DNA of 64,000 bases from Oscillospiraceae bacterium (GTDB taxonomy: Bacteria > Bacillota > Clostridia > Oscillospirales > Ruminococcaceae), in contig JAFTTH010000024.1 of assembly GCA_017466885.1 (NCBI GenBank), forward strand, positions 39,434-103,433, read 5' to 3'. The notes beneath the pieces are model-generated. The model did not search any database. It saw only the letters and a program-made list of their open reading frames with translations, and was not told where the DNA came from. A program made the translations under genes and the position numbers. This document shows, piece after piece, positions 25,064-33,888 of the stretch. The stretch's first letter is position 1. Every line of letters begins with the position of its first letter.

Positions 25064-28015
25064 ATGAAAAAACGGATTTTGTGCGGTCTTTTGGCTGCTG
25101 CAATGCTCTTATCCTTCGCCTCCTGCACCGGAGGCGAAGGGACCACTTCAGATGTCAATTCCAACGGAAACGCATCTTCCGGGGATACCACCGCTTCATC
25201 CGGTTCAGAGGAAAGTGTCGGCGTGCTTGACAAAACGATATCTGATGATGTAACCCCCACCGGAACGGTCTACTATGTTTCCGCAAACGGGGATGATAAA
25301 AACGCCGGTACCAGTGAGGATAAGCCCTTCAAAACCTTGGCGAATCTTGCCTCTGTCGGATTGAAAAAGGGAGACGCGATCCTTTTTGAGCGGGGTGGGG
25401 AATACGCGGTGAACGCTTCCCTTTCCGCCGTAGGCACAGCGGAAGAACCGATTATCATTGGAGTTTATGGCTCTTCCGGTGCGCGCCCGGTCATCAGCGA
25501 AACCGGTCTTACCGTCAAGTCTGCCGGCGGATATCTCATTTCCGGTCTGGACTTCCGAAAGAGTAACTTCGGAATCCTTCTCCTTGGCGGGGAGGGTGAT
25601 CCTCAGCCGATCCGGATCACCGGATGCTCCTTTACTGACTTGAAGGAAGACCTTTCCGCCGCCCTTTCCGGTAGTGCAGTCTCCGTTAAGGGAGACTACG
25701 GTTACGTGGGGACGGGAATTGCCCTTGCCCCTTCTGCTTCAGGTGCATTGGAAAACGTGGCGATTGATTCCTGCACCTTCTATGATCTTCCCCAGGCTAT
25801 TACCGTGATTCCCGTCAAGGATGGCAAGTATGCCGCAGGCAATATCCTTTCCAAACTGTGGATCAAGAACTGTCAGATTGCGGATGCCTATGGAATCGGC
25901 GGAATTACGCTGACTAACGCGGATCAGGTCGCGATTTCCGGTGTTACCATCACAGGGACCGGATCTTACGGCGGCGATAAAACCGATTCTGCCGCTCTCC
26001 GGATCGCAGCTTGCAGCAATGTGACCGTTTCCGGCTCGAAAATTACCGCTACCGCCGCTTACGGTAAAAACTACCGGGGTACCGCGGTCCTTTTAGAGGG
26101 TAAGAATGAAAAGCTGACCTTCACCGGCTGCCGGATTGCCGATAACCTGGGTGCCGCTATCCGAACTGAGGAAACCAGCGGTTTTTCTTCCGGCTCCTCT
26201 GAGGCAACCTTTAAGGATTGCGCTCTGGTGAATAACAATACCGGCTTGATCGGTTCCAATGCCGCCTTCTCGGTGACGGGTAAAATTACCGTCACCGGCG
26301 GTCAGATTGCTCTGAATAACGATGCCCAGAAAACCGATGGCCCCACCGTTTCCGCGGAAACCGCTATTTATAGCCTTTCGGGGAAAACGATTCAGGGAAA
26401 GCTTCCGGCAGATGCCGTTATTTCCCGGGCAAAGCTGGGAATCGGCAGAGCAAAGGTCACCCCCGAGGAGAAAGCCTTCATTTGGGGTTACGACGGCAGT
26501 ATCGATCCTTCCTCCCAATCCTGGTGCGATCCTGCAACCGATATTTTGGATGATACCTGGGTCAAGGTTATGGTCTTTGAGGATACCCAAACCAAGGTTC
26601 GTGCCCTCTTTATGATCTTTGATGCCTGCACGATTAGTGAAGACACTCAGGTTTACGAAGAAGGTTGGTTTGCACATTGGGCGGAATTGGCCGGAGTTGC
26701 AAAGGATAATTTATTTGCTTATACGACTCATGACCATCAGGCAATGGAGCCCACAACCTATACCGAAAAATATCTAAAGAGAATCGATCAAGCAATCAAG
26801 GATGCATTGAAAAATATGCAGACGGTTAACCTCGGCGTTGCTGTGAGCGCAGACGATATTTCTACCAGCCGCCGTCCCAACCTTGCCATAGGCAAGCGGT
26901 TTGCCTTTGATAATAGTCTGACCCTTGTCAACGTTACTTCCACTGCCACCGGTAAGCCGGTGACCTACCTGACTAATATTGCCATCCATAATACTTTCCT
27001 TGGAAATGGTCAGCCGCAGAATCATAAGTATAATACCTCTGAATTGACCGGAAACGCGATGTCCTATATTGAAAAGAAGATGGGTGGCTCCTTCACCTCT
27101 GTTTTCATCAACGGCGCTTACGGTGATGCCGGTCCCAACGTAAATGGCAAGCACAACGGCACTTACAAGGCGATGGTCGCCCGGGCAGAGGAATTTGGCG
27201 CAAAATGCCTTAAGCTTCTGCAGAATATCCCTGTATCTGCCAGCGGTGAAGTTGTTGTGGGTCGGGAAGGCCAGCGGTTAAATTACCGCCCCAAAGAGGA
27301 GGTCGTTGTTTCTGCCTGTGCAGTAGGAGAGCTTGCTTTATTGGGCGTTTCCAATGAGATCCATTCGGGTATTGGCGCCAGCATTAAGGAGGAATCTCCT
27401 TTTGCCTGGACCATCACAACAGCAGGCTGGGGAGGCAAAAGCGGCGGTTCCTATATGCCCACCAATGCCGCGATGCAGGATGGCTATGGCGGATACGGTA
27501 CAGAACAAGGAAATGGGAATAGCTATCGTGTCGGCATCGAAGATATCGTCCGGGATTTGGCCAAAGCGACCCTTTCGAAGATGAAGGGGGAGGACGGCGA
27601 CGCTGTGTTTGAGATCAAGTCGGTTATGGGCGCAAAATCCACCCAGTCCCAAACCCCCTTGGCCTTTGATAAGGATCCCAACACCGGTTGGTCCTGCACT
27701 GATCTGGCCGGCGGCTGGCTCCAGTGCGATCTGGGCCAAACCAAGCTGATTACCGGTGTTTCGCTGGATTTCGGAAACTTCCTCCGGTATGATGCCCCCA
27801 CCTCCTTTGAGGTGCTGGTCAGCGATTCCAAGCTGTTTGAGACCTATGAGGTCCTGGGTACAGTCACCGATAATACCGCCTGCGGAATGAAGCTTTCCGG
27901 CTCTGTTAAGGGGCGGTATGTCCGTGTGCGGATCACCGGAATCAATCCCGAGAAAAATACGACCAAGATCTATGAGATCCTTGTCCATGGAAAAACGCAT
28001 AACATAACTGTTTGA
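25064..28015 (+). CDS. Large lipoprotein: beta-helix, ceramidase-like domain and F5/8 type C domain
   Basis: A 983-aa lipoprotein (lipobox FASC, Cys near residue 21). Residues about 70-440 form a right-handed parallel beta-helix like pectate lyases (TVYYVSANGDDKNAGTSEDK opens it). About 455-790 resembles the ceramidase-like fold of the 20171 gene product: RALFMIFDACTI, THDHQ for the metal site, and GDAGPN where ceramidases have GDVSPN. The C-terminus from about 845 is a discoidin-like F5/8C domain (DKDPNTGWSC, GWLQCDLGQTKLITGVSLDF). GAGGAG favours ATG 25064 over 25061. It ends the transporter operon and probably makes the first cut on the bound substrate outside the cell. Confidence 0.75.
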   Translation: MKKRILCGLLAAAMLLSFASCTGGEGTTSDVNSNGNASSGDTTASSGSEESVGVLDKTISDDVTPTGTVYYVSANGDDKNAGTSEDKPFKTLANLASVGLKKGDAILFERGGEYAVNASLSAVGTAEEPIIIGVYGSSGARPVISETGLTVKSAGGYLISGLDFRKSNFGILLLGGEGDPQPIRITGCSFTDLKEDLSAALSGSAVSVKGDYGYVGTGIALAPSASGALENVAIDSCTFYDLPQAITVIPVKDGKYAAGNILSKLWIKNCQIADAYGIGGITLTNADQVAISGVTITGTGSYGGDKTDSAALRIAACSNVTVSGSKITATAAYGKNYRGTAVLLEGKNEKLTFTGCRIADNLGAAIRTEETSGFSSGSSEATFKDCALVNNNTGLIGSNAAFSVTGKITVTGGQIALNNDAQKTDGPTVSAETAIYSLSGKTIQGKLPADAVISRAKLGIGRAKVTPEEKAFIWGYDGSIDPSSQSWCDPATDILDDTWVKVMVFEDTQTKVRALFMIFDACTISEDTQVYEEGWFAHWAELAGVAKDNLFAYTTHDHQAMEPTTYTEKYLKRIDQAIKDALKNMQTVNLGVAVSADDISTSRRPNLAIGKRFAFDNSLTLVNVTSTATGKPVTYLTNIAIHNTFLGNGQPQNHKYNTSELTGNAMSYIEKKMGGSFTSVFINGAYGDAGPNVNGKHNGTYKAMVARAEEFGAKCLKLLQNIPVSASGEVVVGREGQRLNYRPKEEVVVSACAVGELALLGVSNEIHSGIGASIKEESPFAWTITTAGWGGKSGGSYMPTNAAMQDGYGGYGTEQGNGNSYRVGIEDIVRDLAKATLSKMKGEDGDAVFEIKSVMGAKSTQSQTPLAFDKDPNTGWSCTDLAGGWLQCDLGQTKLITGVSLDFGNFLRYDAPTSFEVLVSDSKLFETYEVLGTVTDNTACGMKLSGSVKGRYVRVRITGINPEKNTTKIYEILVHGKTHNITV

Positions 28016-28026
28016 CAATGCGGAGT

Positions 28027-28067
28027 GCCGCCTGCGCCCAATCGCTTTTCGGCGCAGGCGGCTTTTT
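28027..28067 (+). terminator. Strong rho-independent terminator
   Basis: A perfect 12-bp stem GCCGCCTGCGCC/GGCGCAGGCGGC with a 12-base loop is followed by TTTTT. The next gene starts 29 bases later, and no promoter was recognised in between. Confidence 0.9.
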
Positions 28068-28095
28068 CAAAGAGGAAAGAAAGGAAACTGAAATT

Positions 28096-31000
28096 ATGAC
28101 ACGGGAAGAAAAATTGATTTCAGCTTTTCGAAATATGGGAAAAAGGGGAATGGGATACCATCCCTCCTTGCCCTTTTGGTCCTGGAATGACCGACTCTCT
28201 CCCGAGGAGATCTCCCGTCAGATCGAGGAGATGGCTGATGCACATATGGGCGGATTCTTTATGCATGCCCGGGAGGGGCTGGAAAGCGTCTATATGGGGG
28301 AGGAGTGGTTTGCGGCCGTGAAGGCTGCCGTGGAAACGGCAAAAAAGCGGCGGATGCGCGCTTTTATTTACGATGAGGACCGTTGGCCCTCCGGAGCAGC
28401 GGGAGGACTCGTTACCGCCGGGGGAGATGCCTACCGGATGAAGGCTCTGGTCATTTGTCCGGAGAAAGGGGAGGAACAGACCTTTGACTGGACTTCTTGG
28501 GTCACATTCCGGGACGGACGGATTCTTTCCCTCTCGGACACAGCAACCCCCGCAGCGAAGCAGATTGGCTTCCGCGTGCAGATTTATGATAAATGCGAAT
28601 GGTTTAATAACGATACCTACTCGGATAATATGAACCCGGAGGCGGTCCGCCGCTTTCTGGATGTTGTTTACGAAAAATACACAGAGCATTGCGGAGATGA
28701 TTTTGGTAAAACGGTTGCCGGTGTGTTCAGCGATGAGCCAAATGTCTGCAACGGTCGCTCTGTTTTCTCTTTTGTCAATGGCTTTTTGCCCTGGACGGAT
28801 CGCTTCCCGGAGGAGTTCCTTTGTCGCCGGGGATATGCGTTGCCACCGTTGCTGCCTTATCTTTATTATGATGGAGAGCGATCCTTCAAGGTGCGCCACG
28901 ATTACTGGAGAACGGTAGCGGAGCTTTTCAGTGAAAGCTATGTCCAGCAGATCTCCCGGTGGTGCGAGGAACGAAATCTTGCATTTACCGGCCATTTCCT
29001 CTATGAAAACGATCTGGGGACGGCTACCCGCTGCAGCGGGGGTGTGATGCGCAATTACCGGTATCAACATATCCCGGGGGTGGACCTTCTGACAGACCGC
29101 ACCGATGAATACCTTACCATCAAACAGTGCACCTCGGTGGCGGCGCAGTTGGGAAGAGAGGAGGTCATCTCAGAGATGTACGGCTGTACCGGCTGGACCT
29201 CCGACTTTGATCTGCAAAAACGGCTGGGGGATTGGCAGGCTCTGATGGGAATCAATCTCCGCTCTCAGCACCTTGCCCTTTACTCCCTGAGGGGTTGCCG
29301 CAAGCGGGATTTTCCGCCCAGTACCAATTACCAAACCCCATCCTTCATCCATAATGCCCTCCTGGAGGACTACTTTTCCCGTCTTTATTACCTGCTGGAT
29401 AAAAGCAAGCCCTGCCGGGAGCTTTTGATCCTCCATCCCCAGTCGACTGCCTGGGGAATGCTGGGCTGTGCTCCTGAGGGCCCCACCGTTACCCGCAAAA
29501 ATAAAGTGCGACTGGGCAAGGTGGATCGGTATACCGACCGGGTGGATGAATACGGCCTTCAATTGAACCGGTTGCTCCGCCGCCTTTATTCCAACGGGAT
29601 TGATTTTGATCTGGGCGATGAAACGGTGATGGCAGAGCTTGGCTCGGTGGACGGACGCCGCTTAACGGTAGGAGCCTGCCGATATAAGTATCTTCTTCTC
29701 CCCCGATTGGAAACAATTCTCCCCGAAACGGCTGAATTGATCCGACGCTTTATTGCTGCCGGCGGTAAGGTGCTGGGACTCCTGCCCAAGCCTACCCGAA
29801 TCGACGGTGAAATAGCAAACCTTTCCTTCCTGGAAGGAAAACAGATCTGTTGGTGTGGCGGTGAGGATGAATTGATTGACCGCCTTTCCCGCCTGGAACG
29901 CCCTTCCGGTCTGATTTCGGCCGAGACAGACGGCGCCCTTCAATATATCCTCCGGAGGATGGGAAGGAAAACCCTCCTTTTTGTCATCAATCCCTCCAGG
30001 GAAACCGGCGCCGGAGGCACCTTCTGCCTGCAAGGCAGATCGGTCCGTTCCTTTGACTGTATGACCGGGAGTACCCACTTGATTCCTGTGGAACAAAAGG
30101 GGGAGGGTGTTTCCTTCCGGATCTCTCTTGCTCCGGGGGAGTCGGTGGTGCTGTTGTCGGGTGGAGATCGTGAAGAAGTGCCTCTTACCCGTCCCGAGCA
30201 GATGACGGCAGTGCAAAAGCTGACAGAATGGAACTATTCTCTGGAACAAAACTGCTATCTTTTCGACCGCTTCAGTGCCGATTGCGATGGAATCCATTTC
30301 CCCGAAAATGACCTTTGGCAGATTCAGCGTAAAGTGCGGGAGCATCTGGGGATGCGGCAGGTATATTATAACGGTCTGCCCCAGCGTTACCGTTGGGCGG
30401 ACCAGCCTCACCCCAAGGATGGCACCCCTCTGACCCTGCAGACCTCCTTCCGGGTGGAAACACTCCCGGAGGGTGAGCTATTCCTTGTTCTGGAGCGGGG
30501 GGAGGAGTTCTCGGTGTCCTTAAACGGTATTCCGGCGGGGAAGCCGGAGGGGTATTTCCTCGACCGGAGCTTTTCGAAGATCCCCCTCCGGGGAATCCGG
30601 CAAGGACGGAATACCCTTGTAATTTCCTGCGCGTATGCCAACCATTTTGAACTGGAGGACTGCTTCCTTTTGGGGCAGTTTGGGGCAGATCTCCAGCGCC
30701 GGCTGACAGAGCTCCCAAAAAGTCTTACCCCGGGAGATTGGTGCCGCCAGGGTCTGTTCCACTTTGCCGGAACGGTGCGTTGCTCCGGCGTGTTTTCCCT
30801 TCGGGAGGAAAAGCGGACCTTCCTTTCCGTTCCGCGGCTGGATGGCGCTGTCGCGCGCATCTCCGTTAACGGAGTACCCTGCGGATACGTTCTTTCCAAG
30901 GAGCCGGAGGAGATTGAGGTCACCGGGCTTGTCCGTCAAGGGGAAAATACCCTGGAAATTGAGCTGGTCAGCACCCTGCGGAATCTCCTCGGCCCCTTCC

Positions 31001-31131
31001 ACCTTACGGGGGAAGATCCCGATTGGACCGACTGGATGGCCTTCCGCCCCGAGGGGCACGCCTACTCTCCCGACTATCGGGTCACTCCCTTTGGAATCAC
31101 CGATGCTGTGTGGATCCGGCAGGAATTCTGA
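28096..31131 (+). CDS. GH106-like glycoside hydrolase
   Basis: A 1011-aa protein without signal peptide. The N-terminus is characteristic of the alpha-L-rhamnosidase-like GH106 group: PFWSWNDRLSPEEISRQIEEM, GGFFMHAREGLES, and YDEDRWPSGAAGG (about residues 20-110). A TIM-barrel-like part to about 560 is followed by a Rossmann-like section (about 560-700) and beta-sandwich domains with FRVETLPEGELFLVLERGEE and NTLEIELVSTLRN at the C-terminus. The start ATG at 28096 has AAAGGAAA upstream. The family name rests on the N-terminal signature; exact sugar specificity is unknown. It is likely to act on imported fragments in the cytoplasm. Confidence 0.78.
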   Translation: MTREEKLISAFRNMGKRGMGYHPSLPFWSWNDRLSPEEISRQIEEMADAHMGGFFMHAREGLESVYMGEEWFAAVKAAVETAKKRRMRAFIYDEDRWPSGAAGGLVTAGGDAYRMKALVICPEKGEEQTFDWTSWVTFRDGRILSLSDTATPAAKQIGFRVQIYDKCEWFNNDTYSDNMNPEAVRRFLDVVYEKYTEHCGDDFGKTVAGVFSDEPNVCNGRSVFSFVNGFLPWTDRFPEEFLCRRGYALPPLLPYLYYDGERSFKVRHDYWRTVAELFSESYVQQISRWCEERNLAFTGHFLYENDLGTATRCSGGVMRNYRYQHIPGVDLLTDRTDEYLTIKQCTSVAAQLGREEVISEMYGCTGWTSDFDLQKRLGDWQALMGINLRSQHLALYSLRGCRKRDFPPSTNYQTPSFIHNALLEDYFSRLYYLLDKSKPCRELLILHPQSTAWGMLGCAPEGPTVTRKNKVRLGKVDRYTDRVDEYGLQLNRLLRRLYSNGIDFDLGDETVMAELGSVDGRRLTVGACRYKYLLLPRLETILPETAELIRRFIAAGGKVLGLLPKPTRIDGEIANLSFLEGKQICWCGGEDELIDRLSRLERPSGLISAETDGALQYILRRMGRKTLLFVINPSRETGAGGTFCLQGRSVRSFDCMTGSTHLIPVEQKGEGVSFRISLAPGESVVLLSGGDREEVPLTRPEQMTAVQKLTEWNYSLEQNCYLFDRFSADCDGIHFPENDLWQIQRKVREHLGMRQVYYNGLPQRYRWADQPHPKDGTPLTLQTSFRVETLPEGELFLVLERGEEFSVSLNGIPAGKPEGYFLDRSFSKIPLRGIRQGRNTLVISCAYANHFELEDCFLLGQFGADLQRRLTELPKSLTPGDWCRQGLFHFAGTVRCSGVFSLREEKRTFLSVPRLDGAVARISVNGVPCGYVLSKEPEEIEVTGLVRQGENTLEIELVSTLRNLLGPFHLTGEDPDWTDWMAFRPEGHAYSPDYRVTPFGITDAVWIRQEF

Positions 31132-31141
31132 CAAAAGAAAA

Positions 31142-31169
31142 CGGCTCTCCGGGTCATTCCGGGGAGCCG
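31142..31169. terminator. Bidirectional terminator between the GH106-like gene and luxS
   Basis: CGGCTCTCCGG pairs with CCGGGGAGCCG around a 6-base loop with one G-T pair. The minus-strand T-tract (TTTTCTTTTG) is better, so it mainly ends the luxS transcript. Confidence 0.75.
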
Positions 31170-31186
31170 CTCTTGTTTCATTGGGT

Positions 31187-31639
31187 TTAATACCGCATAT
31201 TCTCAACCGTCAGACCGGCGAGAACCTTGCAATATTCTGCCGCGGTCCTTTTTGCGGCAGGGAGATTGTGAAACTGATAGTTTCCGCATTCCTTGGAGGT
31301 ATTTCCGGGAATATCGCCCTCAAAAGCGGCCACAAACCGGAAGCTCTCCCGGATCAGCTCCAGCACCTGTCCGTCATCCAAACCCTCGGTAATGAGGTAG
31401 AATCCGGTCAGACAGCCCATCGGTCCAACGTAAATCACGTGATCGGAGAGGGCGCTATTCCGGGCATATGTGGCGAACAGATGCTCAATGGTGTGCGCCT
31501 CAGCGCCATCCAGATAGTTACCGCTGTTGGGGCGCTTCATCCGCACATCGTAGGTGTCGGCTGTGCCGTCCCGCCGGGAAAGATACACACCCGGCAGAAG
31601 TACGTCGTGATCCACGCAAAAGCTCGCAATCTTTTTCAT
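31187..31639 (-). CDS. luxS: S-ribosylhomocysteine lyase
   Basis: A 150-aa metalloenzyme that cleaves S-ribosylhomocysteine to homocysteine and DPD, the precursor of autoinducer-2. The metal motif HTIEH (about residues 48-52) and the GPMGCLTGFY segment with the active-site Cys (about 75-84) are present, plus the third ligand region KECGNYQFHNL. Length matches the family. Its ATG overlaps the stop of the upstream pseudouridine synthase gene (ATGA), and it is the last gene of the ilvE-rluA-luxS unit. Confidence 0.95.
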   Translation of the reverse strand: MKKIASFCVDHDVLLPGVYLSRRDGTADTYDVRMKRPNSGNYLDGAEAHTIEHLFATYARNSALSDHVIYVGPMGCLTGFYLITEGLDDGQVLELIRESFRFVAAFEGDIPGNTSKECGNYQFHNLPAAKRTAAEYCKVLAGLTVENMRY

Positions 31640-32547
31640 CGTTTTTCCTCCGTTCCGGCTTCAGGGGTGGGGATGGGAATCCCACATTGTTGAAGCGCAG
31701 CAATAAAATCCTGGGGGAGAGGTGCCTGCACCGTTACACAGCTACCGTCCTCTACCCGGGAAAAGGTCACCTGCTCGCAATGGAGCGCCTGACGGGTCAG
31801 CAGATCGGTCCGCCCGCCGTACCGGAGATCTCCCTCCAAAGGGTGCCCGATGTGAGACATATGCACCCGGATCTGATGGGTGCGCCCCGTTTCCAGCCAA
31901 AGCCGGAGAAGGGTGCAGCCTCCGCCAACCCCCAGTGCGCGGTAGTGGGTCACCGCCGACTGGCCAAGCGGGGAGACCATCCGCAGAATGTCAAAATCAT
32001 CCCTCCGGGCAATGGGGGCATCCACCGTCCCGGATGGGGGCGTGATTCCGCAAACCAAAGCAAGGTAGCTTTTCTGAACCTTGCCGTTGAGGAGGGAGGC
32101 GGCATGCTGATGCTTTGCCACCACGCAGGCCCCCGAGGTATCCCGATCCAGCCGGTTGACCGGACGGAATACCGCCGGCTCATTCCGTTCCTCCATTATC
32201 CAGGCGTAATGATTGCCCAGGGTATTTTCCTGGTTCTTTTTGGCAGGATGGACCGGCATATCAGCAGGTTTTGCGAACACAAGAACATCTGCGTCCTCGT
32301 AAAGGACGGGGACGCAGAGATCGGTTGCAAGAATGGTTGATTCAAGGCTACGGAAGTTGACTCCCAAAAGATCGCCCTCAGAGAGCCGGTCAACGGTGCG
32401 GATGTGTTCCCCGTTGAGGGTCAATCCGTCCGGATAATGCTTGAGCTTGACCAGCACCCGGGAGGAGTAACCGCAGATCCGGCGGAGGAAGGTCTCCACC
32501 GTCATTCCGGCCTGCTCCGGGCCAATCCGGTATCGGAAGGGGCGCAT
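31636..32547 (-). CDS. RluA-family pseudouridine synthase
   Basis: A 303-aa stand-alone pseudouridine synthase with an S4-like N-terminal region (SSRVLVKLKHYPDGLTLNGEH, about 29-49) and the catalytic motif NRLDRDTSG near residues 128-136, with ARSHQ-like GRTHQIRVHM further on. It should modify rRNA or tRNA; the site is unknown. It overlaps ilvE upstream by an ATGA junction and luxS downstream in the same way, so all three genes are translationally linked. Confidence 0.9.
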   Translation of the reverse strand: MRPFRYRIGPEQAGMTVETFLRRICGYSSRVLVKLKHYPDGLTLNGEHIRTVDRLSEGDLLGVNFRSLESTILATDLCVPVLYEDADVLVFAKPADMPVHPAKKNQENTLGNHYAWIMEERNEPAVFRPVNRLDRDTSGACVVAKHQHAASLLNGKVQKSYLALVCGITPPSGTVDAPIARRDDFDILRMVSPLGQSAVTHYRALGVGGGCTLLRLWLETGRTHQIRVHMSHIGHPLEGDLRYGGRTDLLTRQALHCEQVTFSRVEDGSCVTVQAPLPQDFIAALQQCGIPIPTPEAGTEEKR

Positions 32548-33614
32548 CAGACCCGGACGACCCAGCCGAAGGGATCAGCGGCGCGACCCCACTGAATATC
32601 GGTCATCGCATCGTAAAGCTTCTGGGAGATGGGCCCGATTTCGTTATTATTGATCTCCATGATCATATCGCCCCACTTCAGGTGGCCCACAGGGGAGATA
32701 ACGGCGGCAGTACCGGTGCCGAAGACTTCCTTCAGCTGGCCGTTTTGATACGCCTCGGCAACCTCTTCAATGGAAAGGCGGCGCTCTGAAACCTTCAGTC
32801 CCCAGCTCTTGAGCAACTCAATGGAGGATTTCCGGGTGATACCGGGCAGAATGCTTCCGCCCAGCGCAGGGGTGACAATCTCATCCCCGATGACGAAGAA
32901 GACGTTCATAGTGCCGACCTCTTCGATATACTTTTTCTCAACACCATCCAGCCAGAGCACCTGAGTATACCCCTGCTTCTTGGCAATCTCCTGCGCCTTG
33001 AGGGAGGAGGCGTAGTTGCCGGCGCACTTGGTAAAACCGGTGCCGCCCTTAACCGCCCGGACGTATTCCTTCTCAACATAAATCTTGACCGGGTTGAGGC
33101 CTTCCTTATAGTAGGCACCAACCGGAGAGGCGATTACGATAAACAGATAATGATCTGCCGCGCGAACGCCCAGATGAGGATCGGTGGAGATGATAAAGGG
33201 ACGCAGATAAAGGGATGTATCCTTCTCAGTGGGGACCCAATCCTTTTCCACATCAACGAATTTCCGAAGTGCCTCGGTGCAGAAATCAACGTCCAGCTGG
33301 GGGATGCAGATCCGCTCGTTGGAGAGATTCATCCGGCGGAAGTTCTCCTGGGGACGGAAAAGCTGGATAGAACCGTCAGCAGTGCGGTAAGCCTTCATTC
33401 CCTCGAAGACCTCCTGACCGTAATGCAGGCACATTGCGGCGGGATCCAGCGCCAAAGGTGCATAGGGGACGATCCGCATATCGTGCCAGCCTTCGCCCGA
33501 ATCGTAGTTCATCACCAGCATATGATCGGTGAAGATATTTCCGAATCCGAGGGTGGACTGATCCTGGGGTTTTGCTTTCAGCTGTTTTGCAAGCTCAATT
33601 TTGATTTCCTGCAT
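32547..33614 (-). CDS. ilvE: Branched-chain amino acid aminotransferase
   Basis: A 355-aa PLP-dependent class IV aminotransferase of the long eukaryote/Gram-positive type. Visible signatures are FGNIFTDHMLVMNYD near 25, GQEVFEGMKAYR (about 70), RMNLSNERICIPQLD, the PLP-lysine area GGTGFTKCAGNYASSL (about 190) and EVGTMNVFFV. It makes or degrades leucine, isoleucine and valine. GGGAG eight bases upstream picks ATG 33614 over 33632. It is the first gene of the operon with rluA and luxS. Confidence 0.93.
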   Translation of the reverse strand: MQEIKIELAKQLKAKPQDQSTLGFGNIFTDHMLVMNYDSGEGWHDMRIVPYAPLALDPAAMCLHYGQEVFEGMKAYRTADGSIQLFRPQENFRRMNLSNERICIPQLDVDFCTEALRKFVDVEKDWVPTEKDTSLYLRPFIISTDPHLGVRAADHYLFIVIASPVGAYYKEGLNPVKIYVEKEYVRAVKGGTGFTKCAGNYASSLKAQEIAKKQGYTQVLWLDGVEKKYIEEVGTMNVFFVIGDEIVTPALGGSILPGITRKSSIELLKSWGLKVSERRLSIEEVAEAYQNGQLKEVFGTGTAAVISPVGHLKWGDMIMEINNNEIGPISQKLYDAMTDIQWGRAADPFGWVVRV

Positions 33615-33651
33615 AATAAAGACTCCCATCAAAAAGATTATAATTCATTAT

Positions 33652-33680
33652 ATTATAGCATGCGAAAATTTCTTTTTCAA
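33652..33680 (-). promoter_or_regulatory. Promoter of ilvE-rluA-luxS
   Basis: Minus strand: TTGAAA, 17-base spacer, TATAAT preceded by TG (extended -10). About 40 bases before the ilvE start. Confidence 0.85.
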
Positions 33681-33764
33681 TACTCCCCATCCCCGAAACG
33701 GGAGATTTTTTGCAAAAAATCTCCTTCTTTCCTGCAGAAGGCGAAAAACATCGAGGAAAAAACC

Positions 33765-33793
33765 TTTACAAACATTCAATCTTATGATATAAT
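33765..33793 (+). promoter_or_regulatory. Promoter of the 92-aa conserved protein gene
   Basis: TTTACA, 17-base spacer, TATAAT with an upstream TG. The predicted start near 33800 gives a leader of about 90 bases. Confidence 0.85.
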
Positions 33794-33888
33794 TGAAATA
33801 TTCGAAAGATATTTACCGGGACAATTACCGGTATTCCGCGGCTCGCAGGTGGGCCGTCAGTAATGATTCGGAAAAGGAGCGGAATGGA

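Noticed and set aside
22337..25103. Long minus-strand frames opposite the permeases and the binding protein
   Set aside because: The plus-strand genes show clear transporter signatures; the opposite frames are low in recognisable motifs and overlap one another.
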